A model generated the notes under the pieces. That model saw nothing but the letters and a program-made list of their open reading frames with translations, did no database searches and was not told the origin of the DNA. The position numbers were made by a program, and so were the translations under genes. Shown here piece by piece: positions 16,921 through 25,983 of a stretch of DNA of 64,000 nucleotides (positions are counted from its first letter, which is position 1; each line of letters starts with the position of its first letter). The stretch is from Arthrobacter sp. 9V (lineage in GTDB: Bacteria > Actinomycetota > Actinomycetes > Actinomycetales > Micrococcaceae): positions 3,811,406-3,875,405 of the forward strand of contig NZ_LR732912.1 of NCBI RefSeq assembly GCF_902506065.1, given 5' to 3'.

Positions 16921-16966
16921 AAGGCCCTGCCTCCCTTTGTTTATGAGGGAAGCAGGGCCTTTTCTT
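16921..16966 (+). terminator. Rho-independent terminator after tRNA-Ser
   Basis: AAGGCCCTGC (16921-16930) pairs with GCAGGGCCTT (16952-16961), with an inner CCCT/AGGG extension, followed by a T-rich run (TTCTT). Confidence 0.9.
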
Positions 16967-17058
16967 ATGTGAGAGCTAACCCTTCGGCGAAGGCAGGCGT
17001 AGATTGATCCCGGGTGCCGTGAGACATCCTCGAAACCCGCTGGACCGCGGAGGCAACA

Positions 17059-17607
17059 ATGGCCAAGCAAAAAGCCAAGAGCACGGACTACGCGTTCGTC
17101 ACTATCTGGCGTGTGGCAGGCACCCGCGAAGAGGTGCTGGATATCCTCGGCGATGCAAGCACTCTCAGGCGGTGGTGGCCCTCCGTTTACCTCCGAGTGA
17201 CGCCAGTAGCCCCAGGCGGCCCGGATGGCGTGGGCGCCACTTTCGATCTCCATACCAAGGGCTGGCTCCCCTACACACTCAAGTGGCGGCTCAACGTCAC
17301 AGAACCGGTAACCCTCGACGGCTTCGCGCTCACCGCTGAAGGGGACCTCGACGGCACAGGCCGATGGACCTTTGAGACCGACGGACCCGAAGTTGTTATC
17401 ACCTACGACTGGCGGGTCAGTGCCTCCAAGCCCTTGCTTCGCCGCCTGAGTTGGCTGCTTAAGCCAGCATTCTCCGCCAATCATCACTGGGCCATGGCCC
17501 GCGGCGAGGAGAGCCTGAAACTTGAGCTCCGCCGTCGGCGTTCCGGATCCGCCACGAACATCCCCGAGCCGCCAAAACCAACGTTCGTCCGCTCTCCAAG
17601 GGGCTAA
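17059..17607 (+). CDS. SRPBCC-family protein
   Basis: A 182-residue protein of the START/SRPBCC (polyketide-cyclase-like) fold. Seen are FVTIWRVAGTREEVLDILGD at the start, RRWWPSVYLRV, GWLPYTLKWRL and a C-terminal helix LKPAFSANHHWAMARGEESL that would close the hydrophobic cavity. Such proteins bind hydrophobic ligands; the ligand is unknown. The start is supported by GGAGG 6-7 nt upstream. It stands alone, flanked by the tRNA terminator and the YcnI cluster. Confidence 0.85.
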   Translation: MAKQKAKSTDYAFVTIWRVAGTREEVLDILGDASTLRRWWPSVYLRVTPVAPGGPDGVGATFDLHTKGWLPYTLKWRLNVTEPVTLDGFALTAEGDLDGTGRWTFETDGPEVVITYDWRVSASKPLLRRLSWLLKPAFSANHHWAMARGEESLKLELRRRRSGSATNIPEPPKPTFVRSPRG

Positions 17608-17707
17608 ACCGAGCTTTCCACATAAGCACCCATCCGGGTCCTGCATGGCACCGAACTCCCGATAGAATCAAGACGCCAACAAGAGCAACAGAAGTAAGGG
17701 AGGACCC

Positions 17708-18328
17708 GTGCGCACATCGCAGTCCCGGGCACCCTTCCATGCGTTGCGGTCGGGCCTAATTTCCTTCGTTGTGGTTCTGCTCGCTGCAGCAGCCCACGTT
17801 GTAGGTGGCGGAGAACTTCCCACTGCACCCGTTCTATTGGCTCTCGTTGCACTGACTGCCCTGGCTGCCACGCTCGCCACACGGTTCAAGCTGAACCTTG
17901 TCACTATGGCAGGGCTCTTGGGCGCAGGACAGGTGGCGCTCCACGAAGCTTTCACGGCTTTGAGCCCCATTACGGCCAATGCGCAGGGAACGAACCACCA
18001 CCTCGGCGCTGAAGCGTTCAACCCCGGGTTGGATATCGCAGCGTCGCACACCCATGAGCTCGGTACGACCTTCGGTGCCATGATGTTTGTTGGCCACGTG
18101 ATCGCCACCCTTGCTTCTGCGGTTGTGCTTGCCAAAGGCGAGGATGCCCTGTGGCAACTTGCTGCGTGGCTGCGGCCGCTGCTCGCCCTGCCCACCTTGG
18201 TGTTCAGGCCCGACGCCGGCGCCTCGCCTGTCGGAGCAGGCGCACCCAAGGTCTTCATCCCCCACCCCTGGCGGAACTTGAGGCAAGACAGCCGACGCGG
18301 CCCGCCCGCCGTCGTCGTACTTGTCTAG
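17708..18328 (+). CDS. Membrane protein of unknown function, YcnI-linked
   Basis: A 206-residue integral membrane protein with about four or five helices (roughly residues 14-33, 40-58, 62-85, 122-145, 150-165). It carries a His-rich loop (GTNHHLGAEA, and ASHTHELG followed by GAMMFVGH), whose His and Met residues could bind copper. The start is GTG with a strong AAGGGAGGA site. It precedes the YcnI gene by about 125 nt and is probably part of the same copper-handling locus. The family is not recognised with certainty. Confidence 0.7.
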   Translation: MRTSQSRAPFHALRSGLISFVVVLLAAAAHVVGGGELPTAPVLLALVALTALAATLATRFKLNLVTMAGLLGAGQVALHEAFTALSPITANAQGTNHHLGAEAFNPGLDIAASHTHELGTTFGAMMFVGHVIATLASAVVLAKGEDALWQLAAWLRPLLALPTLVFRPDAGASPVGAGAPKVFIPHPWRNLRQDSRRGPPAVVVLV

Positions 18329-18452
18329 TTCCGCCCGGCACCTTCTGCGCGCAACAATTTACGCGCTGCAACAGCACAGCATTTGCATGGTGACGGGCTT
18401 CAAACCCGTATCCCGCGCCGCAAAATACCGGCGCCCCCGAAAGGCACTTCCC

Positions 18453-19187
18453 ATGAAATCCTCGATTCGCCGCACCCTCTCCGCTACCGCAGTCGCTGGT
18501 GGAACAGCCGCCCTGATGATGGCTGGTATCGCCGGAGCATCGGCCCACGTCGGCGTCGCCCCGGACAAGACAGCAGCAAGCTCCTACGCGCTGTTGACGT
18601 TCGGCATTCCTCACGGCTGCGACACTTTCGGCACCACCAAAGTGGCCATCTCCCTGCCCGAGGAACTGAATGACGCCCAGCCCACCGTCAATCCCAACTG
18701 GACGGTAGAGAAGGTCACCGAGACCCTCGCAGAGCCCAAGAAACTGGACGACGGAACCACCATCACCAAACGCACAAGCCAGATTGTGTACACGGCCAAG
18801 GCGCCGTTGGATCCGCACCTGCGTGACGCCCTTGTGCTGTCAGTCAAACTGCCGGACGCAGCGGGCAAGACCATCTACTTCCCCACGCTGCAGACGTGCG
18901 AGCAGGGCCAGACTGACTGGTCCGAGATCGCCAAGGAGGGCCAGGACCCGCACGATCTCAAGGCTCCGGCGCCGTCGATCACCATCACTCCGGCCGACGC
19001 TGAAGGTGATCACCATGCTGCAGCTACAGAATCCACCGAGCAGGCCTCCGCTGTAACCGACGACGGCTCGCAGGCGCGTAGCTGGGCCGGTCTGATCGCA
19101 GGCATTGCTGGTTTGGGGCTGGGCGGCGCCGCGTTCTTCCGCAGCCGCTCCTCCAAGCCTGCTGTGGCCAAGGCTGACACCAAGTAA
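18453..19187 (+). CDS. YcnI-family copper-binding protein (DUF1775)
   Basis: A 244-residue exported, membrane-anchored protein. A signal peptide (about residues 1-28) ends GASA, leaving a mature N-terminal His (HVGVAPDK), which in YcnI proteins binds Cu(II). The DUF1775 beta-domain follows (FGIPHGCDTFGTTKVA, LPLDP-type strand, PTLQTCEQGQTDW). A Cys pair is visible. A C-terminal helix (about residues 212-230) anchors it, followed by a basic tail. It is thought to act as a copper chaperone at the cell surface. ATG 18453 was chosen because it starts the signal peptide; earlier in-frame ATGs give an atypical leader. Confidence 0.9.
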   Translation: MKSSIRRTLSATAVAGGTAALMMAGIAGASAHVGVAPDKTAASSYALLTFGIPHGCDTFGTTKVAISLPEELNDAQPTVNPNWTVEKVTETLAEPKKLDDGTTITKRTSQIVYTAKAPLDPHLRDALVLSVKLPDAAGKTIYFPTLQTCEQGQTDWSEIAKEGQDPHDLKAPAPSITITPADAEGDHHAAATESTEQASAVTDDGSQARSWAGLIAGIAGLGLGGAAFFRSRSSKPAVAKADTK

Positions 19188-19201
19188 TTTGCCACAGGAT
19201 C

Positions 19202-19230
19202 GGCGCCCGGAAGATCACAATCCGGGCGCC
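19202..19230 (+). terminator. Hairpin after YcnI gene
   Basis: A perfect 10-bp stem, GGCGCCCGGA (19202-19211) with TCCGGGCGCC (19221-19230), and a 9-nt loop lie 14 nt after the stop. There is no T run, so it may stabilise the 3' end rather than terminate. Confidence 0.55.
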
Positions 19231-19292
19231 AATCCGAGCTCTTAGCCGTGGCTGAATTGACTCCGATCTTGGCCGGGGCAAGGCTGGTGCCC

Positions 19293-19949
19293 ATGTGGAC
19301 TCAGCGCATCAAAACCGGACTTGTGACGACGACGGCAGCCGCTGCGCTGCTCCTTCTTGCTGCTTGCGGGCCGAGCCCCAGCCCCTCGGGAACCAGCAGT
19401 GCCCCGCCAACCTCGTCGACGCCGTCGGCCTCAACTCCGTCGGCCTCAGCGACGTCCAACCCGCCTTCCCCAACGGCGACTTCGGCGCCATCCCCCTCAG
19501 CTACAGCAACGTCCGCTGCGCCCGCAGCACCGGCGCTGTGCAAGGCGGCCTCCCTCACTGCAGCAACTGACGCGACCGGCGGCGGTGCGGCCGGCAGCAT
19601 CTATGAGAAGTTGATCCTGACCAACTCCGGCAGCGCCCCCTGCATCCTGGAGGGCTTCGCGGGAGTCTCCCTGACGGCCGACGCCAACGGTGAACCGATC
19701 GGCGAACCTGCTACCCGCGAGACCACAACTCCTGTGACCAAAATCGAGCTGGCTCCGGGGAAGTCGGCGTGGGCCGAAATCCGTTACACCCAAGCCGGCA
19801 ACTACGGCGACTGCACCAAAGCCCCCGCCGCTGGTTTCCGGATCTACCCGCCGAACGATACTGCGTCACTGTTCATCCCGGAGCCCCACGATGCGTGCAG
19901 TAACGCCGGCATCAAGCTCCTGACCATCACGGCTTTCCAGGCGGTCTGA
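19293..19949 (+). CDS. DUF4232 lipoprotein
   Basis: A 218-residue lipoprotein. The signal peptide carries the lipobox LLAAC near residue 25. A Ser/Pro/Thr/Ala-rich low-complexity linker follows (about residues 26-80), then a DUF4232 beta-sandwich with CKAASLTAATDATGG, LTNSGSAPCILEGF and a late Cys pair (GDCTKAP, HDACSNAG). The function is unknown; related proteins are surface lipoproteins of actinobacteria. ATG 19293 gives a standard lipoprotein signal; upstream GTG 19248 would add 15 residues. Confidence 0.85.
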   Translation: MWTQRIKTGLVTTTAAAALLLLAACGPSPSPSGTSSAPPTSSTPSASTPSASATSNPPSPTATSAPSPSATATSAAPAAPALCKAASLTAATDATGGGAAGSIYEKLILTNSGSAPCILEGFAGVSLTADANGEPIGEPATRETTTPVTKIELAPGKSAWAEIRYTQAGNYGDCTKAPAAGFRIYPPNDTASLFIPEPHDACSNAGIKLLTITAFQAV

Positions 19950-19959
19950 CCGTCGTCCC

Positions 19960-19988
19960 ACGGCTCCGGCTTATTCTGTCGGAGCCGT
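19960..19988 (+). terminator. Hairpin between lipoprotein gene and lhr
   Basis: ACGGCTCCG (19960-19968) pairs with CGGAGCCGT (19980-19988) around an 11-nt loop containing TTATTCTG. It ends the lipoprotein unit and covers the GTG at 19987, which argues for the later lhr start. Confidence 0.55.
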
Positions 19989-20004
19989 GAGGCATGATGG
20001 AGTG

Positions 20005-23000
20005 ATGCAGGAGCCGCAGGCGTCGGATGGCGCCATCAGCCGTTTCAGCCAGGCAACCAGGGAATGGTTCCTCGGCGCTTTTTCCGAGCCCACGCCAGCA
20101 CAGGATGGCGCCTGGAATGCGATCTCCTCAGGCTCCCATGCCCTGGTAGTTGCACCTACGGGTTCGGGCAAAACCCTCGCTGCTTTTCTTTGGGCCCTCG
20201 ACCGCTTGCATTCCACGCCCAGCGACACCCTGCCAGGTCTTGAGACTGTCCCGGCCAACGGCAAGGGCCGGGCAAAGCGGCCCAAAACCAAAACGCGCGT
20301 CCTCTACATCTCGCCGTTGAAGGCGCTGGGTGTGGATGTGGAGCGGAACCTCCGCGCACCCCTGATCGGCATCACCCAAACTGCCAAACGTTTGGGGCTC
20401 CCCGCACCACTGGTGACGGTGGGCGTCCGTTCAGGAGATACGACGGCGGCGGATCGCCGCACGCTGTTGACCAACCCGCCGGACATCCTCATCACCACTC
20501 CGGAATCCCTGTTCCTCATGCTGACGTCCCGTGCCCGGGAAACGCTCAGCGAAGTGGACACCATCATCATCGATGAAGTGCATGCTGTAGCCGGCACCAA
20601 GCGCGGGGCGCACCTGGCCGTCTCCTTGGAGCGTCTGGATGCCCTGCTACCGAAGCCTGCCCAGAGAATCGGGCTCTCCGCCACCGTCCAGCCGCGCGAG
20701 CTCGTGGCCCAATTCCTGGCCGGCCAGGCTCCGGTGGAAATCGTGGCTCCGCCATCCAAGAAGAACTGGAACCTCACAGTCACGGTCCCTGTGGAGGACA
20801 TGTCGGACCTGCAAGGTGCTGCCGGCGCGTTCGACTCCGGGCCGGCATCCGGCCTTCAGCCCCAGGCGTCCATTTGGCCGCATGTGGAGGAGCAGATTGT
20901 GGATCTGGTCCTGTCCAAGCAGTCCACCATTGTCTTCGCCAATTCCCGTCGGCTTGCTGAACGCCTCACAGCCCGGCTGAATGAGATCTACGCCGAACGC
21001 CAGCTGATGGCAGTGGGCGGCAGCGAGTGGGCTGGTCCCGAGTCCGCGCCCGGGGCGAATCCCGGTATTCCGGCCTCCACTGCCACTCCGGCGCACATGA
21101 TGGCCCAAGCCGGCAGTACCAGTGGCGCCGATCCCGTGCTGGCCCGGGCCCACCACGGCTCGGTTTCCAAAGACCAACGGGCCATGATCGAGGACGACCT
21201 CAAGTCCGGCAGGCTCCGCTGCGTGGTGGCAACATCATCCCTGGAACTCGGCATTGATATGGGTGCCGTGGATCTGGTGGTCCAGGTGGAGTCTCCCCCA
21301 TCGGTGGCCAGTGGCCTGCAGCGCGTAGGGCGTGCCGGGCACCAGGTTGGCGAGATCTCAGAGGGCGTCCTCTTCCCCAAGCACCGGGCTGATCTTCTCC
21401 ACACCAGTGTCACCGTTGAACGCATGCTGAGCGGGCAGATTGAGCGCCTGAGCATCCCGGCCAATCCGCTCGATATCCTTGCCCAGCAAACAGTGGCCGC
21501 TACCGCTTTGGGCAGCATAGATGTTGAGGACTGGTTCAGCACTGTCCGCAGGTCAGCGCCCTTTGCGAGCTTGCCGCGCTCGGCATTCGAAGCCACCCTT
21601 GACCTCTTGGCCGGCAGATATCCTTCGGACGAATTCGCCGAGCTGAGGCCCCGAATCATTTGGGACCGGCACGCCGGAACCATTGAAGGCAGGCCCGGAG
21701 CCCAACGCCTCGCCGTCACCTCCGGTGGAACCATCCCTGACCGGGGCCTGTTTGGCGTGTACATCATCGGCACGGAAGTCGAGGGTTCGGCTTCTCCTGC
21801 CAGCGCAGACGGCTCCGAACCCACGGCTTCCGCGCGCGCGGCCAAGGGAGGACGCCGCGTTGGCGAGCTCGACGAAGAGATGGTTTATGAATCCCGGGTG
21901 GGAGACGTTTTCGCGCTCGGTGCCACCAGTTGGAAGATCGAGGACATCACCCACGATCGAGTCCTGGTCTCCCCCGCGTTTGGCCAACCCGGCAAGCTTC
22001 CCTTTTGGAAGGGCGACTCCCTCGGCAGGCCCGTGGATCTGGGCCGCGCACTGGGTGCCTTCATCCGTGAACTCTCGGCCGCAGATGAAGCCCCGGCCAT
22101 GGAACGCTGCCAAGCCAGCGGGCTGGATGCCTTCGCCGCAAGCAACCTGATCCAGTACCTCAGGGAGCAGAAGGAAGCCACGGAGATTGTTCCCAGCGAT
22201 CGAACCCTGGTGGTGGAACGGTTCCACGACGAACTCGGTGACTGGCGCGTAGTCCTCCACAGCCCCTTCGGCATGCCGGTCCACGCCCCGTGGGCACTTG
22301 CCGTGGGTCAACGCCTGCAGCAGCGTTATGGTTTGGACGGATCGGCCATGGCAGCCGACGACGGCATTGTGCTGCGGGTGCCCATGATGGAAGATGAGCC
22401 GCCCGGGGCCGAGCTTTTCCTCTTCGACCCCGAGGAACTCGAACAAATCGTCACCGCTGAGGTGGGCGGCAGCGCACTGTTCGCTTCGCGGTTCCGCGAA
22501 TGTGCTGCCCGCGCTTTGCTTCTCCCCCGGCAGAACCCTGCCAAGCGTCAGCCTTTGTGGCAGCAACGCCAACGCTCAGCCCAATTGCTGGATGTCGCCC
22601 GGAAGTATCCCTCCTTCCCCATCGTGCTCGAAACAGTGCGCGAATGCTTGCAGGATGTTTACGATCTCCCCGCGCTCAAAGACATTGCGGCATCCGTGGA
22701 ACGCAGGGAGCTCAGGATCGTGGAAACCACCACGCAGCAGCCCTCCCCCTTTGCGAAGTCGCTGCTGTTCGGGTACGTGGCTCAGTTCCTTTACGAGGGC
22801 GACTCCCCCTTGGCGGAGCGCCGGGCTGCCGCGTTGGCCCTGGACTCCACGCTCCTTAACGAACTCCTGGGCCGCGTGGAACTGCGCGAACTTCTGGATG
22901 CCGAGGTCATCGACTCAACGGAATTGGAGCTGCAGCGCCTTAGACCGGACCGACGTGTCCGTGGCATGGAAGGCGTGGCGGATCTTCTGCGGCTGCTGGG

Positions 23001-24942
23001 CCCGCTCAACGTTGAGGAAGTGGCGGAACGTCTGCAAGGCCTCGATCAAACTGGGGATGTGGAACACTTCGAGGAAACCGCGCCTGCTTCTCATGGCAGC
23101 GCAGCCGACGCCGGGGCCCACCTCGCGGCATTGCAGAAAGCCAACCGCGCATTGAAGGTAACCATCGGCGGCGTCGAGCGTTTTGCTGCCATTGAGGACG
23201 CTGCCCGGCTCCGCGACGCAATCGGCGTTCCCCTGCCCATGGGTGTGCCCCTGGCTTTCATTGAGCCTGTCACCGATCCTTTGGGCGACCTCGTTTCCCG
23301 GTACGCCCGCACCCACGGTCCCTTTACGGCCGCTGAAGCCGCGGCCAGGCTGGGGCTTGGTGTCGCAGTGGTCAATACGGCCTTGAAACGACTCGCAGAC
23401 GACGGTCGCGTGGTGGAAGGCGAATTCAGGCCCCACGCCGTGGCAGAGCAGCCCGCGGAACCAGCCAACGCAGAGCTCATGACCGTAGACGCCCCGCCCT
23501 CCAGCGAGTGGTGCGACGCCGAGGTGCTCCGGAAACTGAGGCGTCGTTCGCTCGCGGCACTGCGCGCCGAAGTGGAGCCCGTGGACACGGCCGCCTATGG
23601 CCGGTTCCTGCCTGCTTGGCAGAACGTGACTGCGCCGGGCAAGTCCCGAAGCCAGGCATTGCGGGGGCTGGACGGCATCATCACGGCAGTGGACCAGCTG
23701 TCCGGCGTGCCCATCCCGGCATCCGCATGGGAACCCCTGGTTCTTGCAAGTAGAGTCGCGGACTACAAACCGGCCATGCTGGATGAACTCATGGCAGCCG
23801 GTGAACTCCTCTGGTCCGGGGCAGGGTCCCTCCCCGGAAACGACGGGTGGATCAGCCTCCACGTGGCCGATTCCGCCGAGCTGACGCTCAACCCGGACCC
23901 CGAGTTCGAGCCCGGCGATGCCCAGCAACGGCTCCTGGAACACTTCAGCGCCGGTGGTGGCTACTTCTTCCGGCAACTCACGGACGTGGCCGGCGGCATG
24001 GATGCGGTGTTGAGTGACGATGCCGTGGTCTCCGCACTGTGGGACCTTGTGTGGGCCGGCCGCGTGACCGGCGATACTTTCGCTCCCGTGCGGGCCATGA
24101 TCGCTGGCGGGAAGACCGCGCACCGGCAGGTGGCCAAGGCTCCCAGGGCCCGGGCGCCTCGCATGAGCCGGCTGGGCCGTTCCCACGGGACGGGATTGTT
24201 GGGCTCCCCCGGGCTAACGGGTGGCCGCTACGGTTCGGTGACAGGCGGCATTGCTGCTGCGCCGCCGTCGGCAGTGGGCCGCTGGTCCGCGCTCCCCGCG
24301 CCGGAGCTGGACCCCACCATCCACGCCCGAGGCACCGCTGAGCTCCTGCTGGACCGATACGGCGTGGTGACCCGGGGCTCGGTGATGGCAGAGAACATCA
24401 TCGGAGGGTTCGGGCTCATGTACAAAGTACTTGCCCGTTTGGAGGAGGCCGGCCGTTGCCGCCGCGGTTACTTCATTGAGCACTTGGGGGCTGCCCAGTT
24501 CGCCGTTCCCGCCACGGTGGACCGCCTCAGGTCCTTCACCGAGGACGCACGCATCTCCAAAGCCGAGCCATCCGCGCTTGCCCTTGCCGCGACTGACCCG
24601 GCCAACCCCTACGGTGCGGCCCTTCCGTGGCCTGCGCTTTCCGTCGACGCCGGGTCCGGTCACCGTCCCGGGCGCAAGGCGGGAGCATTGGTGGTGATGG
24701 TCGACGGCGCGTTGGTCCTTTACGTCGAACGCGGCGGCAAGACCCTGCTCACCTTCAGCCAGGACGACGCCGTTCTGAGTGTTGCGGCACAGGCACTGGT
24801 GGATGTGGTGCGCCGCGGTGCTGTGGACAAACTCTTCATGGAGAAGGTCAATGGCCACGATCTCCTGGAAACTCCCATAGCTGTTGCCCTCGCGGCGGCA
24901 GGGGCCTACTCAACTCCGAAGGGACTCCGAATCCGTGCCTGA
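20005..24942 (+). CDS. lhr: Large ATP-dependent helicase Lhr
   Basis: A 1645-residue SF2 3'-5' DNA helicase of the long Lhr type. The N-terminal core has a Walker A motif in VVAPTGSGKTLAAF, a DEVH box in IIIDEVHAVAG, LSATVQPRE, and the second RecA domain with TSSLELGIDMGAVDLV and QRVGRAGHQVGE. The Lhr winged-helix/beta-barrel core follows, then the long C-terminal extension found in mycobacterial Lhr. It acts in DNA repair by unwinding 3'-tailed or RNA:DNA duplexes. ATG 20005 lies 6 nt after CATGAT and was preferred over GTG 19987, which sits in a hairpin. Its end overlaps nei2 by 8 nt. Confidence 0.95.
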   Translation: MQEPQASDGAISRFSQATREWFLGAFSEPTPAQDGAWNAISSGSHALVVAPTGSGKTLAAFLWALDRLHSTPSDTLPGLETVPANGKGRAKRPKTKTRVLYISPLKALGVDVERNLRAPLIGITQTAKRLGLPAPLVTVGVRSGDTTAADRRTLLTNPPDILITTPESLFLMLTSRARETLSEVDTIIIDEVHAVAGTKRGAHLAVSLERLDALLPKPAQRIGLSATVQPRELVAQFLAGQAPVEIVAPPSKKNWNLTVTVPVEDMSDLQGAAGAFDSGPASGLQPQASIWPHVEEQIVDLVLSKQSTIVFANSRRLAERLTARLNEIYAERQLMAVGGSEWAGPESAPGANPGIPASTATPAHMMAQAGSTSGADPVLARAHHGSVSKDQRAMIEDDLKSGRLRCVVATSSLELGIDMGAVDLVVQVESPPSVASGLQRVGRAGHQVGEISEGVLFPKHRADLLHTSVTVERMLSGQIERLSIPANPLDILAQQTVAATALGSIDVEDWFSTVRRSAPFASLPRSAFEATLDLLAGRYPSDEFAELRPRIIWDRHAGTIEGRPGAQRLAVTSGGTIPDRGLFGVYIIGTEVEGSASPASADGSEPTASARAAKGGRRVGELDEEMVYESRVGDVFALGATSWKIEDITHDRVLVSPAFGQPGKLPFWKGDSLGRPVDLGRALGAFIRELSAADEAPAMERCQASGLDAFAASNLIQYLREQKEATEIVPSDRTLVVERFHDELGDWRVVLHSPFGMPVHAPWALAVGQRLQQRYGLDGSAMAADDGIVLRVPMMEDEPPGAELFLFDPEELEQIVTAEVGGSALFASRFRECAARALLLPRQNPAKRQPLWQQRQRSAQLLDVARKYPSFPIVLETVRECLQDVYDLPALKDIAASVERRELRIVETTTQQPSPFAKSLLFGYVAQFLYEGDSPLAERRAAALALDSTLLNELLGRVELRELLDAEVIDSTELELQRLRPDRRVRGMEGVADLLRLLGPLNVEEVAERLQGLDQTGDVEHFEETAPASHGSAADAGAHLAALQKANRALKVTIGGVERFAAIEDAARLRDAIGVPLPMGVPLAFIEPVTDPLGDLVSRYARTHGPFTAAEAAARLGLGVAVVNTALKRLADDGRVVEGEFRPHAVAEQPAEPANAELMTVDAPPSSEWCDAEVLRKLRRRSLAALRAEVEPVDTAAYGRFLPAWQNVTAPGKSRSQALRGLDGIITAVDQLSGVPIPASAWEPLVLASRVADYKPAMLDELMAAGELLWSGAGSLPGNDGWISLHVADSAELTLNPDPEFEPGDAQQRLLEHFSAGGGYFFRQLTDVAGGMDAVLSDDAVVSALWDLVWAGRVTGDTFAPVRAMIAGGKTAHRQVAKAPRARAPRMSRLGRSHGTGLLGSPGLTGGRYGSVTGGIAAAPPSAVGRWSALPAPELDPTIHARGTAELLLDRYGVVTRGSVMAENIIGGFGLMYKVLARLEEAGRCRRGYFIEHLGAAQFAVPATVDRLRSFTEDARISKAEPSALALAATDPANPYGAALPWPALSVDAGSGHRPGRKAGALVVMVDGALVLYVERGGKTLLTFSQDDAVLSVAAQALVDVVRRGAVDKLFMEKVNGHDLLETPIAVALAAAGAYSTPKGLRIRA

Positions 24943-25765
24943 AGGCGATTCCATCTGGCGGGCCGCCTCACGCCTGAACGAGGCGTTGGCCGGGAAAACC
25001 ATCAAGGCCACCGATTTCCGCGTCCCCCGCTTTGCCACCCTGAACCTTGCAGGTTGGACCCTGACCGAGGTTGTCCCCAGAGGCAAGCACCTGCTCATGC
25101 GCCTGACGGGACCTGTTGACGAGGAACCCGGCGCCAGCAGGAAACCCCGCGCCCTGACCATCCACTCCCACCTCAAGATGGAGGGGAACTGGATGATCTA
25201 CCCGCCGGGTGGTCGCTGGACGAAACCCGGCCACACCGCACGGTGCGTGCTCCGCACGGACTCCGCGGACGCCGTCGGGTTCTCGCTGGGAATCCTGGAG
25301 GTGGTGCCCACAGCTGAGGAAGAGAAGATTGTGGGGCATCTTGGGCCCGACCTCCTCGGCCCTGACTGGGACGAGGAAGAGGCCTTGCGCAGGCTTCGCG
25401 CCGATCCGGACGTCACCGTGGGATTTGCCCTGTTGGACCAGCGGAAGCTTGCAGGCATCGGCAACATCTACCGGTGCGAGGCGTGTTTCCTGTCCGGTAT
25501 CCACCCTTCCATGCCAGTTGGTGACGTTCCTGACCTTCCCAAGACCGTCAGGGACGCAAAACGCCTGCTCGGCGAAAACCTGGGCCCCGGCCGGCGGACC
25601 ACCCTGGGCCCGCGCGCCTTGCGTCCCGGGTATTGGGTGTATGGCCGGGAACGCCAACCCTGCAGGCGCTGTGGTGCCACCATCCGCCGCGGCCTCCTGG
25701 CAGGACCGGACGGCACAGAAGAACGGGACATCTACTTCTGTCCGCGCTGCCAGCCGGCCCCCTAG
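24935..25765 (+). CDS. nei2: Fpg/Nei-family DNA glycosylase (Nei2-like)
   Basis: A 276-residue bifunctional glycosylase/AP lyase for oxidised bases. The GTG start gives mature PEGDSIW, placing the catalytic Pro1 and Glu2 at the N terminus. The H2TH region includes LLDQRKLAGIGNIYRCEACF. The C-terminal zinc finger has CRRCG and CPRC. The gene overlaps lhr by 8 nt and is translationally coupled to it. The same lhr-nei2 order is known in mycobacteria, supporting a joint repair role. Gene naming follows the mycobacterial Nei2 by similarity of context. Confidence 0.92.
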   Translation: MPEGDSIWRAASRLNEALAGKTIKATDFRVPRFATLNLAGWTLTEVVPRGKHLLMRLTGPVDEEPGASRKPRALTIHSHLKMEGNWMIYPPGGRWTKPGHTARCVLRTDSADAVGFSLGILEVVPTAEEEKIVGHLGPDLLGPDWDEEEALRRLRADPDVTVGFALLDQRKLAGIGNIYRCEACFLSGIHPSMPVGDVPDLPKTVRDAKRLLGENLGPGRRTTLGPRALRPGYWVYGRERQPCRRCGATIRRGLLAGPDGTEERDIYFCPRCQPAP

Positions 25766-25983
25766 GCAGATAAAGAGCCCAACAAAGAGCCCAGCAATGA
25801 GCCCTGCAGATAGCCGAACAATCGGCCGGACCCGGCCACATGTATTCCTGCCAGGTCCGGCCAACAGCCGCCGCAACGGCTGCGCGCAACCGCCGGTCCG
25901 GCCCGCTACTCCAGGAAGCTCCCCAGCCGCCCCAGCAATAGCCGCCGGACCCCGCAAAGCTGCGCGCCGCCGTCGGACGTTTT
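25766..25983. other. Convergent spacer with 12-bp repeats and terminator-like hairpin
   Basis: Four degenerate 12-bp units (consensus AAAGAGCCCARC) run from 25772 to 25819. A hairpin, GGCCGGACC (25824-25832) with GGTCCGGCC (25854-25862), lies between the convergent nei2 and GH16 genes and may terminate both. No gene was seen. Confidence 0.55.

Noticed and set aside
16906..17646. Minus-strand frame opposite the SRPBCC gene
   Set aside because: It overlaps the tRNA terminator and a well-supported plus-strand SRPBCC gene with a good ribosome site.
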